Source: Breoghania sp. (lineage in GTDB: Bacteria > Pseudomonadota > Alphaproteobacteria > Rhizobiales > Stappiaceae). From it: a DNA stretch of 64,000 bases. Below, in pieces: positions 25,886 through 33,789 of the stretch. Below the pieces are notes generated by a model. The model was not told the DNA's origin and searched no databases. It saw nothing but the letters and a program-made list of their open reading frames with translations. A program made the position numbers and the translations under genes. The stretch is from positions 248,001 through 312,000 of the forward strand of contig NZ_OY771475.1 of the NCBI RefSeq assembly GCF_963674635.1, read 5' to 3'. How positions within the stretch are numbered: the first letter of the stretch is position 1; each line of letters begins with the position of its first letter.

Positions 25886-27415
25886 ATGTCCGACAACGTA
25901 ACCGAAAGCCGCATCAGGGCGTCCGTCAAGGATTCCGGCATTGCGGCGCTCATCACCGCTGCCCTCGCTTTCATGCTGGTGGGCATGCACACCCAGATCA
26001 CCATTGGTGGTCTGGAAATCGACTACCGCTGGGCATTGGTCGGCATCGCGATCGCCGTCGTGTTCTTCGGACGGCTGCTGCTCAACATGTATGTGTGGCG
26101 GGTGCAGGAACCGCGCACGCCGATGTTCCGCATGAGCCTGCTGGGGCTGTCGATCATCGGCGCTGGTGTCGTCTTCTATCTCAGCGACGGGTTCCTGGGG
26201 ACCTTCAGCGGCGTCTCGCCCATGGCGGCGGCGTCCGAAAACCGCTGGTTGTGGATCGCTGTCATTCTGCTGCTGGCCGCGGCCGCGGCGATCATCACCC
26301 CGATCCTGTTCTCCATGGCTGGCAAGTCTCGCGGTGGTGGCGGAAAGACTGTCGGCGCGGCGCTGGAACCTCTGGGCAAATGGAGCGCCGTTCTGCTCGG
26401 CGCGCTGGCCTTTGCCATTCCCTTCATCCTGATTGCCTGGCTCGGATCGCGCGGGTCGCGTCAGTATCTCGATCTGGCGATCCTGGTTCTCACCTACATC
26501 ATGCTGGGATGGGGGCTGAACATCGTTGTGGGGCTCGCCGGTCTGCTCGATCTGGGCTACGTCGCATTCTATGCGGTGGGGGCCTATTCGTTTGCGCTGC
26601 TGTCGCAATATTTCGGGCTCGGTTTCTGGATCTGCTTGCCGCTGGCGGGCATGCTGGCCGCCTGCTGGGGCATGGTGCTGGGCTATCCGGTGCTCCGATT
26701 AAGGGGCGACTATCTCGCCATCGTGACACTGGCCTTTGGCGAGATCATCCGTGTTGTCCTGCTGAACTGGTATGAGTTCACAGGCGGCCCGAACGGCATT
26801 TCCGGCATTCCGCGGCCGACGCTTTTCGGCATCGAGTTCGATCGTGGCGATGACGGTTTCGCAGCCCTGTTCGGGCTCAGCTATTCCTCGATCCACCGGA
26901 TCATCTTCCTCTACTACGTGATCCTGATCCTGGCGCTGATCACCAATTTCGTGACCATGCGGCTGCGCCGCCTGCCGGTGGGGCGGGCCTGGGAAGCCTT
27001 GCGCGAGGATGAGATCGCCTGCCGCTCGCTCGGCATCAACACCACCAACACCAAGCTCTCGGCCTTCGCCACGGGCGCGATGTTCGGTGGTCTTGCCGGG
27101 TCCTTCTTCGCAACGCGTCAGGGCTTCATCTCGCCCGAAAGCTTCACCTTCATGGAAAGCGCCGTGATCCTGGCCATCGTGGTGCTCGGCGGGCTTGGCT
27201 CGCAGATCGGCGTCGTCATTGCCGCGGTGGTGATGATCGGCGGCTTCGAGTTCTTCCGTGATCTTCAGGAATACCGAATGCTGGTCTTCGGCCTCCTCAT
27301 GGTGATCATCATGGTGTGGAAGCCCCGGGGCCTGATCTCGACCCGCAAACCCACGATCGGACTTGTGTCGAGGAAGGGCATATCGGCCGACATGGTGCAG
27401 GAGGGGCACGGATGA
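25886..27415 (+). CDS. livM: Branched-chain amino acid ABC transporter permease LivM
   Basis: A 509-residue inner-membrane permease. The conserved core (GWGLNIVVGLAGLLDLGYVAFYAVGAYSFALL; GRAWEALREDEIACRSLGIN) is in the last 330 residues. About 170 N-terminal residues with extra membrane segments precede it, longer than Escherichia coli LivM but usual in many alphaproteobacteria. Four bases separate it from livH, and its stop overlaps the livG start (ATGA). Confidence 0.95.
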   Translation: MSDNVTESRIRASVKDSGIAALITAALAFMLVGMHTQITIGGLEIDYRWALVGIAIAVVFFGRLLLNMYVWRVQEPRTPMFRMSLLGLSIIGAGVVFYLSDGFLGTFSGVSPMAAASENRWLWIAVILLLAAAAAIITPILFSMAGKSRGGGGKTVGAALEPLGKWSAVLLGALAFAIPFILIAWLGSRGSRQYLDLAILVLTYIMLGWGLNIVVGLAGLLDLGYVAFYAVGAYSFALLSQYFGLGFWICLPLAGMLAACWGMVLGYPVLRLRGDYLAIVTLAFGEIIRVVLLNWYEFTGGPNGISGIPRPTLFGIEFDRGDDGFAALFGLSYSSIHRIIFLYYVILILALITNFVTMRLRRLPVGRAWEALREDEIACRSLGINTTNTKLSAFATGAMFGGLAGSFFATRQGFISPESFTFMESAVILAIVVLGGLGSQIGVVIAAVVMIGGFEFFRDLQEYRMLVFGLLMVIIMVWKPRGLISTRKPTIGLVSRKGISADMVQEGHG

Positions 27416-28257
27416 GGCGCTGGAAGAACAATCCCGTATTGACGGTCGAGCATCTGACCATGCGCTTCGGCGGTCTGGTGGCGATCGACGATCTGTCTTT
27501 CGATGTGGGGCGTGGGGATATCACCGCCCTGATCGGGCCGAACGGCGCGGGCAAGACCACGGTCTTCAACTGCGTCACCGGCTTCTACAAGCCAACGGAA
27601 GGGCGGATCACGGTCCGTCATTCCGACGGGGCGTCGCATCTTCTTGAGCGGATGCCGGACTTTCAGATCTCGCGCGATGCGAAAGTGGCGCGCACATTCC
27701 AGAACATCCGCCTGTTCGGCGGCATGACCGTTCTGGAAAACCTGATGGTGGCCCAGCACAACCCGCTCATGATCGCCTCCGGGCTGTCGTTTGCGGGGCT
27801 GCTCGGGCTCGGCACCTTCCGGCGGGCGGAGAAAGACGCGGTCGACAAGGCGCGATACTGGCTGGAGAAGGTCGACCTCGTTCCGCGCGCCGATGATCCG
27901 GCAGCGGATCTGCCCTATGGCGATCAGCGTCGGCTGGAGATCGCACGTGCCATGTGCACCAATCCGCAGGTGCTGTGTCTCGACGAGCCGGCCGCCGGCC
28001 TCAATCCGCGCGAGAGCGCGGAGCTCAATGATTTGCTCATGTATATCCGCAACGAGCACGACACCTCGGTGGTGCTGATCGAGCATGACATGTCGGTGGT
28101 GATGGAGATCTCCGACCACGTGATCGTGCTGGATTACGGCGAGAAGATCGCCGATGGCACGCCGGAAGAAGTGCGCAACGACCCCAAGGTCATCGCGGCC
28201 TATCTGGGCGTGGCGGACGAGGAAGTGGAGCTGGTCGAAGAGGAGGTGGGGCTGTGA
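27412..28257 (+). CDS. livG: Branched-chain amino acid ABC transporter ATPase LivG
   Basis: A 281-residue cytosolic ATPase of the Liv complex. Walker A is GPNGAGKTT, the LivG-type signature is LPYGDQRRLEIARAM (in place of LSGGQ), Walker B is VLCLDEPAAGLNP, and the switch His is in IEHDMSVV. The start is the ATG at 27412 overlapping the livM stop; a longer frame from 27316 is only an extension into livM. Ends in a GTGA overlap with livF. Confidence 0.96.
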   Translation: MRRWKNNPVLTVEHLTMRFGGLVAIDDLSFDVGRGDITALIGPNGAGKTTVFNCVTGFYKPTEGRITVRHSDGASHLLERMPDFQISRDAKVARTFQNIRLFGGMTVLENLMVAQHNPLMIASGLSFAGLLGLGTFRRAEKDAVDKARYWLEKVDLVPRADDPAADLPYGDQRRLEIARAMCTNPQVLCLDEPAAGLNPRESAELNDLLMYIRNEHDTSVVLIEHDMSVVMEISDHVIVLDYGEKIADGTPEEVRNDPKVIAAYLGVADEEVELVEEEVGL

Positions 28258-29024
28258 GCGAGGCAAACGCAGCAGCGGCGGTGGCCGCGGCGGTTCCCGC
28301 CGGGGAGCCGCTTCTCAAGGTGTCCGGCGTCAAGACGTATTACGGCAAGATCGTCGCGCTTCGCGGCGTGGACATGGAAGTCCATCAGGGTGAGATCGTC
28401 ACGTTGATCGGCGCAAACGGGGCGGGCAAGTCGACCCTCATGATGACGATCTGCGGCTCGCCGCAGGCGCGTGAGGGATCGGTGACCTTCGAGGGGCAGG
28501 ACATCACCACGATGCCGACCCACGAGATCACCCGGCTTTCCATCGCCCAGTCGCCGGAAGGACGGCGGATCTTCCCGCGCATGTCGGTGATGGAAAACCT
28601 CCAGATGGGGGCGTCGGTCACGGACATGACCCATTTCGATGAGGATCTGAGGCGGGTCTTCGACCTGTTTCCGATCCTGTCGAAGCGAAAAGGGCAGCGT
28701 GGCGGCACGCTTTCGGGCGGTGAGCAGCAGATGCTCGCCATTGCCCGCGCGCTCATGAGCCGTCCGAAGCTGCTTTTGCTGGACGAGCCGTCGCTGGGAC
28801 TGGCGCCGCTCGTGGTGAAGCAGATCTTCGAGATCATTCATGAACTCAACGCCAATGAGGGGCTGACCGTCTTTCTTGTCGAGCAGAACGCCTATCATGC
28901 ACTCAAGCTCGCCCATCGCGGCTACGTGATGGTCAATGGCCTGATCACCATGTCGGGCACGGGCCGGGAGCTTCTGGCGCGCGATGACGTCAAGGCAGCC
29001 TATCTCGAAGGCGGCGCACATTAG
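28254..29024 (+). CDS. livF: Branched-chain amino acid ABC transporter ATPase LivF
   Basis: A 256-residue cytosolic ATPase, partner of LivG. Walker A is GANGAGKST, signature LSGGEQQMLAIARAL, Walker B LLLLDEPSLGLAP, switch region VEQNAYHAL. It begins with GTG at 28254 inside the livG stop. About 20 alanine-rich N-terminal residues precede the ATPase fold. Confidence 0.96.
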   Translation: MSEANAAAAVAAAVPAGEPLLKVSGVKTYYGKIVALRGVDMEVHQGEIVTLIGANGAGKSTLMMTICGSPQAREGSVTFEGQDITTMPTHEITRLSIAQSPEGRRIFPRMSVMENLQMGASVTDMTHFDEDLRRVFDLFPILSKRKGQRGGTLSGGEQQMLAIARALMSRPKLLLLDEPSLGLAPLVVKQIFEIIHELNANEGLTVFLVEQNAYHALKLAHRGYVMVNGLITMSGTGRELLARDDVKAAYLEGGAH

Positions 29025-29036
29025 GGAGCGGGAAAC

Positions 29037-29399
29037 ATGAACGTCTTTTACGAAGTCTCGCTCGGCGATTTTCTCCTGGTCACCGTCATTCTCGGTGGCG
29101 GCGCGGCGTGGCTCACCGGGCGCGCCTCTGCGCTCACCTGGCGGCCACTTTGGCGGCTTGCATGGTTTCTTGTGCTGCTTTCCCTAGCGGTACGTTTTTT
29201 GCACTATGCGTTGTTCGAAGGTAGTCTGCTGAGCATTCAGTACTGGCTGGTCGATCTGGTGATCCTGTTCGTCCTCGGTTTTGCCGGATGGCGCTACACG
29301 CGCGCCTTGCAGATGACGACCCAGTATCGCTGGCTCTACGAGCGTACGAGCCCGTTCAGTTGGCGGGAACGCCAAACGACTTCCGGAGGCGGGGCCTAG
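29037..29399 (+). CDS. Small inner-membrane protein of the liv operon (DUF6867-like)
   Basis: A 120-residue protein with three hydrophobic helices (about residues 10-27, 40-60 and 66-85) and a basic, polar C-terminal tail ending SFSWRERQTTSGGGA-like residues. A good GGGAGCGGG ribosome binding site precedes the ATG, 12 bases after livF. I recall similar small proteins (DUF6867) next to liv genes in Rhizobiales, but the family name is from memory. Its role is unknown; position suggests a transporter accessory. Confidence 0.75.
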   Translation: MNVFYEVSLGDFLLVTVILGGGAAWLTGRASALTWRPLWRLAWFLVLLSLAVRFLHYALFEGSLLSIQYWLVDLVILFVLGFAGWRYTRALQMTTQYRWLYERTSPFSWRERQTTSGGGA

Positions 29400-29423
29400 A
29401 GGGGGCCTGCCTTCGGCGGAGAG

Positions 29424-29444
29424 GATGGCCTGTTTGCGGCCATC
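29424..29444 (+). terminator. Weak hairpin between the livHMGF group and livK
   Basis: GATGGCC (29424-29430) pairs perfectly with GGCCATC (29438-29444) with a 7-base loop, followed by TTCGCG only. It may act as a processing or attenuation point that lets livK be expressed differently. Confidence 0.35.
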
Positions 29445-29534
29445 TTCGCGAATTGCAGGGCACAATGCCCGCAAATTGGGGAAAAATCCCCTTCCAGAAA
29501 GGTTCGACTGCATCATGAACCAGGGAGTAGTTGC

Positions 29535-30638
29535 ATGAAAAAGATCCTGATGGCCGGTGTTGCCATGTCCTTCGGCATGGCCATGACGTCTGCGGCTCTT
29601 GCCGACATCGTTATCGCCACCGCCGGTCCGATGACCGGCCAGTATGCCTCGTTCGGCGAGCAGATGAAGGCTGGCGCCGAGCAGGCCGTCGCCGACATCA
29701 ACGCTGCCGGCGGCATCAATGGCGAAAAGCTGGTTCTTGAAATCGGCGATGACGCCTGCGATCCGAAGCAGGCCGTGGCCGTCGCCAACCAGATGGTCGG
29801 CAAGGGCGTGGTCTTCATGGCCGGGCACTTCTGCTCGGGCTCTTCGATCCCGGCATCCGCGGTCTATGCCGAAGAAGGCATCATCCAGATCTCTCCGGCG
29901 TCCACCAACCCGAAGTTCACCGACGAGCGTCCTGGGCCGGGCATCTTCCGCGTCTGCGGTCGTGACGACCAGCAGGGCATGGTTGCCGGCGCCTATCTCG
30001 CCGAGAACTTTGGCGACAAGAACATTGCGATCATCAACGACAAGACCGCCTATGGTAAGGGCCTTGCCGACGAGACGCAGAAATACATGGAAAAGGCCGG
30101 CAAGAAGCCGACGCTGGTGGAATCCTACACGGCCGGTGAAAAGGACTACACCGCGCTGGTTTCCAAGCTGAAGCAGGAGAACATCGGCGTTCTTTATGTC
30201 GGTGGCTACCACACGGAAGCGGGCCTGATGGTTCGCCAGATGCGTGATCAGGGCATGGACACGATCCTCGTCTCCGGCGACGCGCTGGTCACCGACGAGT
30301 ACTGGGCGATCACGGGTGATGCGGGCGCAGGCACGCTGATGACCTTCTCGCCCGACCCGGCGAAGAATGAAGTCGCGGCTCCGGTCGTGGCCAAGTTCAA
30401 AGAAAAGGGCGTCGTGCCGGAAGGCTATGTCCTTTACACCTACGCCGCGATCCAGGCATGGGCCGATGCCGTCAAGGCCGCCGGTTCCACCGACTATGAC
30501 GCCGTTGTCGCCGCTCTGAACGAAGGCAACTTCCCGACCGTGCTCGGCGATCTGTCCTTCGACGACAAGGGTGACGTCAGCCTGCCGGGCTACGTCGTCT
30601 ACGAGTGGAAAGATGGCGGCTACGACTACGTGAAGTAA
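29535..30638 (+). CDS. livK: Branched-chain amino acid ABC transporter substrate-binding protein
   Basis: A 367-residue periplasmic binding protein delivering Leu/Ile/Val or related amino acids to LivHMGF. The signal peptide ends near residue 23 (SAALA/DIVIATAGPMTGQYASFGEQ). CDPKQAVAVANQMV, HFCSGSSIPASAVYAEEG and SPASTNPKFTDERPGPGIFRVCGRDDQQG are Liv-type hallmarks. It sits at the operon end after a small hairpin and is followed by a strong terminator. Confidence 0.95.
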   Translation: MKKILMAGVAMSFGMAMTSAALADIVIATAGPMTGQYASFGEQMKAGAEQAVADINAAGGINGEKLVLEIGDDACDPKQAVAVANQMVGKGVVFMAGHFCSGSSIPASAVYAEEGIIQISPASTNPKFTDERPGPGIFRVCGRDDQQGMVAGAYLAENFGDKNIAIINDKTAYGKGLADETQKYMEKAGKKPTLVESYTAGEKDYTALVSKLKQENIGVLYVGGYHTEAGLMVRQMRDQGMDTILVSGDALVTDEYWAITGDAGAGTLMTFSPDPAKNEVAAPVVAKFKEKGVVPEGYVLYTYAAIQAWADAVKAAGSTDYDAVVAALNEGNFPTVLGDLSFDDKGDVSLPGYVVYEWKDGGYDYVK

Positions 30639-30669
30639 GTCGCCCCGCCTAAACGGCTCCAATCTACGG

Positions 30670-30700
30670 CCCCCGGCGCATAGCGTGCCGGGGGTCATTT
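30670..30700 (+). terminator. Terminator of livK
   Basis: Eight-base-pair stem CCCCCGGC / GCCGGGGG with a 9-base loop, followed by TCATTTCT, starting 31 bases after the stop. Confidence 0.75.
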
Positions 30701-30746
30701 CTATTCAGAGGCCGGGCTTGTCCGGGTTTCAGAGAAAGGGATCAGG

Positions 30747-31100
30747 ATGACCACCCGCAAAGCCATTCTTGCAGCCGCTGTGTTGCTCGCCTGTGGCCCG
30801 GTCCTCAAGGGAACGGCATCCGCGGCGACTGCCCAGGTGGATTTCAAGCGGTTCCTGTCAACGCCCGCGGGCGCTGCCGGGGTGGCAGCCGCCGTGGCCG
30901 GGCTCGGGACATGCGATACGCCCATCAACTGGGAGTACGGCTTTGACGAGACCTTGGGTGATGTGAGCACGGATGTGCTTTTTCTCGGCTGCACCGAAAC
31001 GATCGACGGCGAGGACGATCCGTTCGAAAAATCCGTCGTGGCGAAGTTCATGTTTCTCGATGGCAAGCCGTCGCTGGTGAGCCTTCAGTACCTGCCCTGA
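30747..31100 (+). CDS. Small secreted protein of unknown function
   Basis: A 117-residue protein with a clear signal peptide (first about 28 residues, ending TASAATA). The mature part has two cysteines (GLGTCDTP and FLGCTETI) and an acidic C-terminal half. AAAGGGA precedes the ATG. No domain is recognised. It is convergent with the VWA-protein gene and follows the livK terminator, so it is probably an independent unit. Confidence 0.72.
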   Translation: MTTRKAILAAAVLLACGPVLKGTASAATAQVDFKRFLSTPAGAAGVAAAVAGLGTCDTPINWEYGFDETLGDVSTDVLFLGCTETIDGEDDPFEKSVVAKFMFLDGKPSLVSLQYLP

Positions 31101-31110
31101 CGCCTCCGCC

Positions 31111-32352
31111 TCAGCTCACTTTCCTGAGCCAGTCGCGTGGATCTGTCGTCTGGCCGGTGTCGCCCGCCAGCGCCTTGCACAGATCGGATACGGCGTCGAG
31201 CGAGTGGACGGGACGGAACTCGTCCACATGGGGCAGCATGGCGCGGATGCCGCGGGCACGGGCCTCAAAGCGGTCGAAACGCAGGAGCGGGTTCAGCCAG
31301 ATCAGCTTCCGGCAGGACCGGTGCAGCCGATCCATTTCCGGGCCCAGGTCCTCATGCGTGTCGCGTTCCAGACCGTCGGTGATCAGCAGTACGATGGGCC
31401 CGCCATGCATGACGCGCCGCGACCATTTCCGGTTGAACGCGTGAAGGGCGGTGGCGATACGGGTGCCGCCCGACCAATCCTCAACCTGATCGGTCACCGC
31501 ATCTAGCGCCTCGTCCGGATCCTTCATGGTGAGCTGACGGGTGACGTTGGAAAGCCGGGTCCCGAAAAGGAACGTGTGCACCTTGCGCCGGTTTTCCGTC
31601 AGCGCGTGCAGGAAGTGCAGGAAGATGCGCGAATACTGGCTCATGGAGCCGGATATGTCGCAAAGCGCCACGATGGGCGGATGAATTTCGGCGGGCTTGC
31701 GGTAGCGCAGCGCGATAATGTCGCCGCCCGCGCGCAAGGAGGCGCGCATGCTGCGCCTTGCATCGATGTGGCGGTGTTTGGAGGCGGCGACCAGGCGACG
31801 CTGGCGCACGGTATCGACCGGCAGGATCAGGCGTTTGAGCGCGGTCTTGGCCTCGGCAATCTCCACCGCCGTCATCTGGGCGAAATCCTTGGTCTGAAGC
31901 ACTTCCGCGCCTGAAACGGTGAAGCGGGCGTCAATCTCGATTTCGGGCTTGGTCTCCTTTGCCTCGCGCAGGGTCTCCTGTTGCAGGGCGTTGGCGACAC
32001 GCGCCTGCGCGGCCTTGGGCTTTTCCGGCTCGCCGCGGGGCGGAGCGACGGGCGAGAGGATGGCCAGCATCTTTTCGACGAGCCCGTGCGAGCGCCAGAA
32101 AACGCGGAAGGCTTCATCGAAGACGGGGCGCTGGTCGCGCTTGTTCACGAAGATGGCGTGGAGCGTCCAGTAGAAGTCGTCGCGATTGGCGATGCCCGCC
32201 GTTTCCACCGCATGGATCGCGTCGATGATCGCCGCCGGGCCGACCGGCATTCCGGCAGCGCGAAGTGCGCGCGCGAAGTGCACGATATTGTCGGCAAGCG
32301 CGCCGCCGCCGGGCTGAGGGGGGGCGGGCTGTCGGGGGATGCTGTCGGTCAT
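31111..32352 (-). CDS. CoxE-like VWA-domain protein
   Basis: A 413-residue protein with a C-terminal von Willebrand A domain. The metal site DISGSMS (Asp232, Ser234, Ser236) is intact and ITDGLE supplies a later acidic residue. A helical N-terminal half and a charged middle precede it. Such proteins act with MoxR ATPases as metal-dependent chaperone pairs; CoxE/CoxD mature the Cu-Mo site of CO dehydrogenase. The MoxR gene is 231 bases upstream on the same strand, separated by two palindromic repeats. No CO dehydrogenase genes are in the window, so the client is unknown. Confidence 0.88.
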   Translation of the reverse strand: MTDSIPRQPAPPQPGGGALADNIVHFARALRAAGMPVGPAAIIDAIHAVETAGIANRDDFYWTLHAIFVNKRDQRPVFDEAFRVFWRSHGLVEKMLAILSPVAPPRGEPEKPKAAQARVANALQQETLREAKETKPEIEIDARFTVSGAEVLQTKDFAQMTAVEIAEAKTALKRLILPVDTVRQRRLVAASKHRHIDARRSMRASLRAGGDIIALRYRKPAEIHPPIVALCDISGSMSQYSRIFLHFLHALTENRRKVHTFLFGTRLSNVTRQLTMKDPDEALDAVTDQVEDWSGGTRIATALHAFNRKWSRRVMHGGPIVLLITDGLERDTHEDLGPEMDRLHRSCRKLIWLNPLLRFDRFEARARGIRAMLPHVDEFRPVHSLDAVSDLCKALAGDTGQTTDPRDWLRKVS

Positions 32353-32420
32353 CGTGCGGTTCGCGGTCTCCGGGTTGGTGTTGCGGGCAAATGTGGAAGG
32401 CGAGGGGGGAGCAAGGGGCC

Positions 32421-32461
32421 CATCCTTCGAGACGGTCGCTTGCGCGACCTCCTCAGGATGA
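32421..32461 (+). repeat. Palindromic intergenic repeat, copy 1
   Basis: Begins CATCCTTCGAGACGG and ends CTCCTCAGGATGA, with an inner perfect hairpin GGTCGC-ttgc-GCGACC. From memory this motif is widespread between genes in Rhizobiales. It lies downstream of moxR. Confidence 0.8.
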
Positions 32462-32505
32462 CGTTGTCGTTTTGACCGTTTTCAAGAAACAAGCCCCACA
32501 CTTAA

Positions 32506-32544
32506 CGTCCTCCTGAGGAGGCCCGAAGGGCCGTCTCGAAGGAT
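32506..32544 (-). repeat. Palindromic intergenic repeat, copy 2 (inverted)
   Basis: The reverse complement reads ATCCTTCGAGACGG ... CTCCTCAGGAGGACG with an inner hairpin CGGCCC-ttcg-GGGCCT. It faces copy 1 across 44 bases, so the pair could fold into one large stem. Confidence 0.8.
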
Positions 32545-32583
32545 CGGCCGCTTGCTCGCCTCATCCAATCTCGAAACGCTGTC

Positions 32584-33525
32584 TCACATCTCCGCCACGA
32601 TCTCCTTTTTCAACTCGTCCACGATGCGCTTGGCCTCCGATCCCTGAATGCGTTCGATGTCGTCCTGGTACTTCAAGAGTGTGCCGAGCGTGTCGGTGAC
32701 CATTTCGGGGTTGAGCGCGAGTTGATCCAGTTCGGTGAGCGCGGTCGCCCAGTCGATGGTCTCCGCAACGCCCGGCTGCTTGAAAAGCTCGTAATCGTGA
32801 CGAAGTTTCTGCACGAAGGCTACGACCTCCGCCGACAGGCGCTCATTCACGCCGGGAACCTTGGTGCGCACGATGGTCAGTTCGCGCTCTGCGTCCGGGT
32901 AATCCACCCAGTGATAGAGGCAGCGGCGCTTCAGGGCGTCATGGATCTCGCGGGTGCGGTTGGTCGTGATGATCACGATGGGCGGCTGCGGCGCACGGAT
33001 GGTGCCGATTTCCGGGATCGTGACCTGACTGTCGGAAAGCACCTCCAGAAGGAAAGCTTCAAAGGCTTCGTCCGCGCGGTCCAGTTCGTCGATGAGGAAC
33101 ACCGGCGGACCGGACAGATGCGGGCGCATGGCGCGCAGCACGGGGCGCTCGATCAGGAAGCGTTCCGAAAAGATGTTCTGGCCAAGCTCGGCGCGGTCCG
33201 TCTCGCCGCTTGCCTCCGCCACGCGGATTTCCACCATCTGCGCGGCATAGTTCCACTCATAGACCGCGGTGGAGACGTCGAGCCCCTCGTAGCATTGCAG
33301 GCGAATGAGGTTGCGCCCCAGCGTGCGCGAGAGCACCTTGGCGATCTCCGTCTTGCCCACGCCCGCCTCGCCTTCGAGAAAGAGCGGGCGCTTCATCTTC
33401 AGCGCCAGATAGAGCACCGTTGCAAGCGAGCGGTCGGCCACATAGTCGGCGGAGGAAAGCAGGGTGAGCGTTTCCTCGATCGATTGCGGCAGCGCCGCGC
33501 CCTTCAGGGTCTTCTCATCATCCAT
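32584..33525 (-). CDS. MoxR-family AAA+ ATPase
   Basis: A 313-residue MoxR-type chaperone ATPase. Walker A is GEAGVGKTE (residues 52-60), Walker B FLIDELDRAD (about 143-152), sensor 1 ITTNRTREIHDALKRRC with the arginine finger. It works with the downstream VWA protein to insert cofactors or remodel a client enzyme. The start at ATG 33525 (MDDEKTLKGAALP) fits the family. A frame reaching 33660 adds 45 residues that come from a short tandem repeat and look non-coding. Divergent from pcaB. Confidence 0.9.
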   Translation of the reverse strand: MDDEKTLKGAALPQSIEETLTLLSSADYVADRSLATVLYLALKMKRPLFLEGEAGVGKTEIAKVLSRTLGRNLIRLQCYEGLDVSTAVYEWNYAAQMVEIRVAEASGETDRAELGQNIFSERFLIERPVLRAMRPHLSGPPVFLIDELDRADEAFEAFLLEVLSDSQVTIPEIGTIRAPQPPIVIITTNRTREIHDALKRRCLYHWVDYPDAERELTIVRTKVPGVNERLSAEVVAFVQKLRHDYELFKQPGVAETIDWATALTELDQLALNPEMVTDTLGTLLKYQDDIERIQGSEAKRIVDELKKEIVAEM

Positions 33526-33534
33526 TTTTGCCCG

Positions 33535-33573
33535 CCTGTTCTGGCCACCTGTTCTGGCCTGCCTGTTTTGGCC
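33535..33573. repeat. Triple short tandem repeat upstream of moxR
   Basis: Three copies of CCTGTTCTGGCC (33535-33546, 33548-33559, and CCTGTTTTGGCC at 33562-33573) spaced by one or two bases. It lies just before the moxR start codon in the moxR/pcaB divergent gap. Confidence 0.75.
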
Positions 33574-33789
33574 CTTGCGAGCCTCAGGGTTCGTTTCCGC
33601 CTCAACGTTGCTAACCTTCCGGAAGCCTGTGCGCAATCGTTCGTCAGGCGAATCCGTCATCTTGGGTGGTCGTCGCCATTTTTTCCGACTGTCGGCAATT
33701 CCATCTGGGGCGCGGTTGATCTAATCAGGGAGTGAATCGCAGGGACACAAGTGTCATGTGCGTCATGCGAACAATGGGAGAGATGCGTG

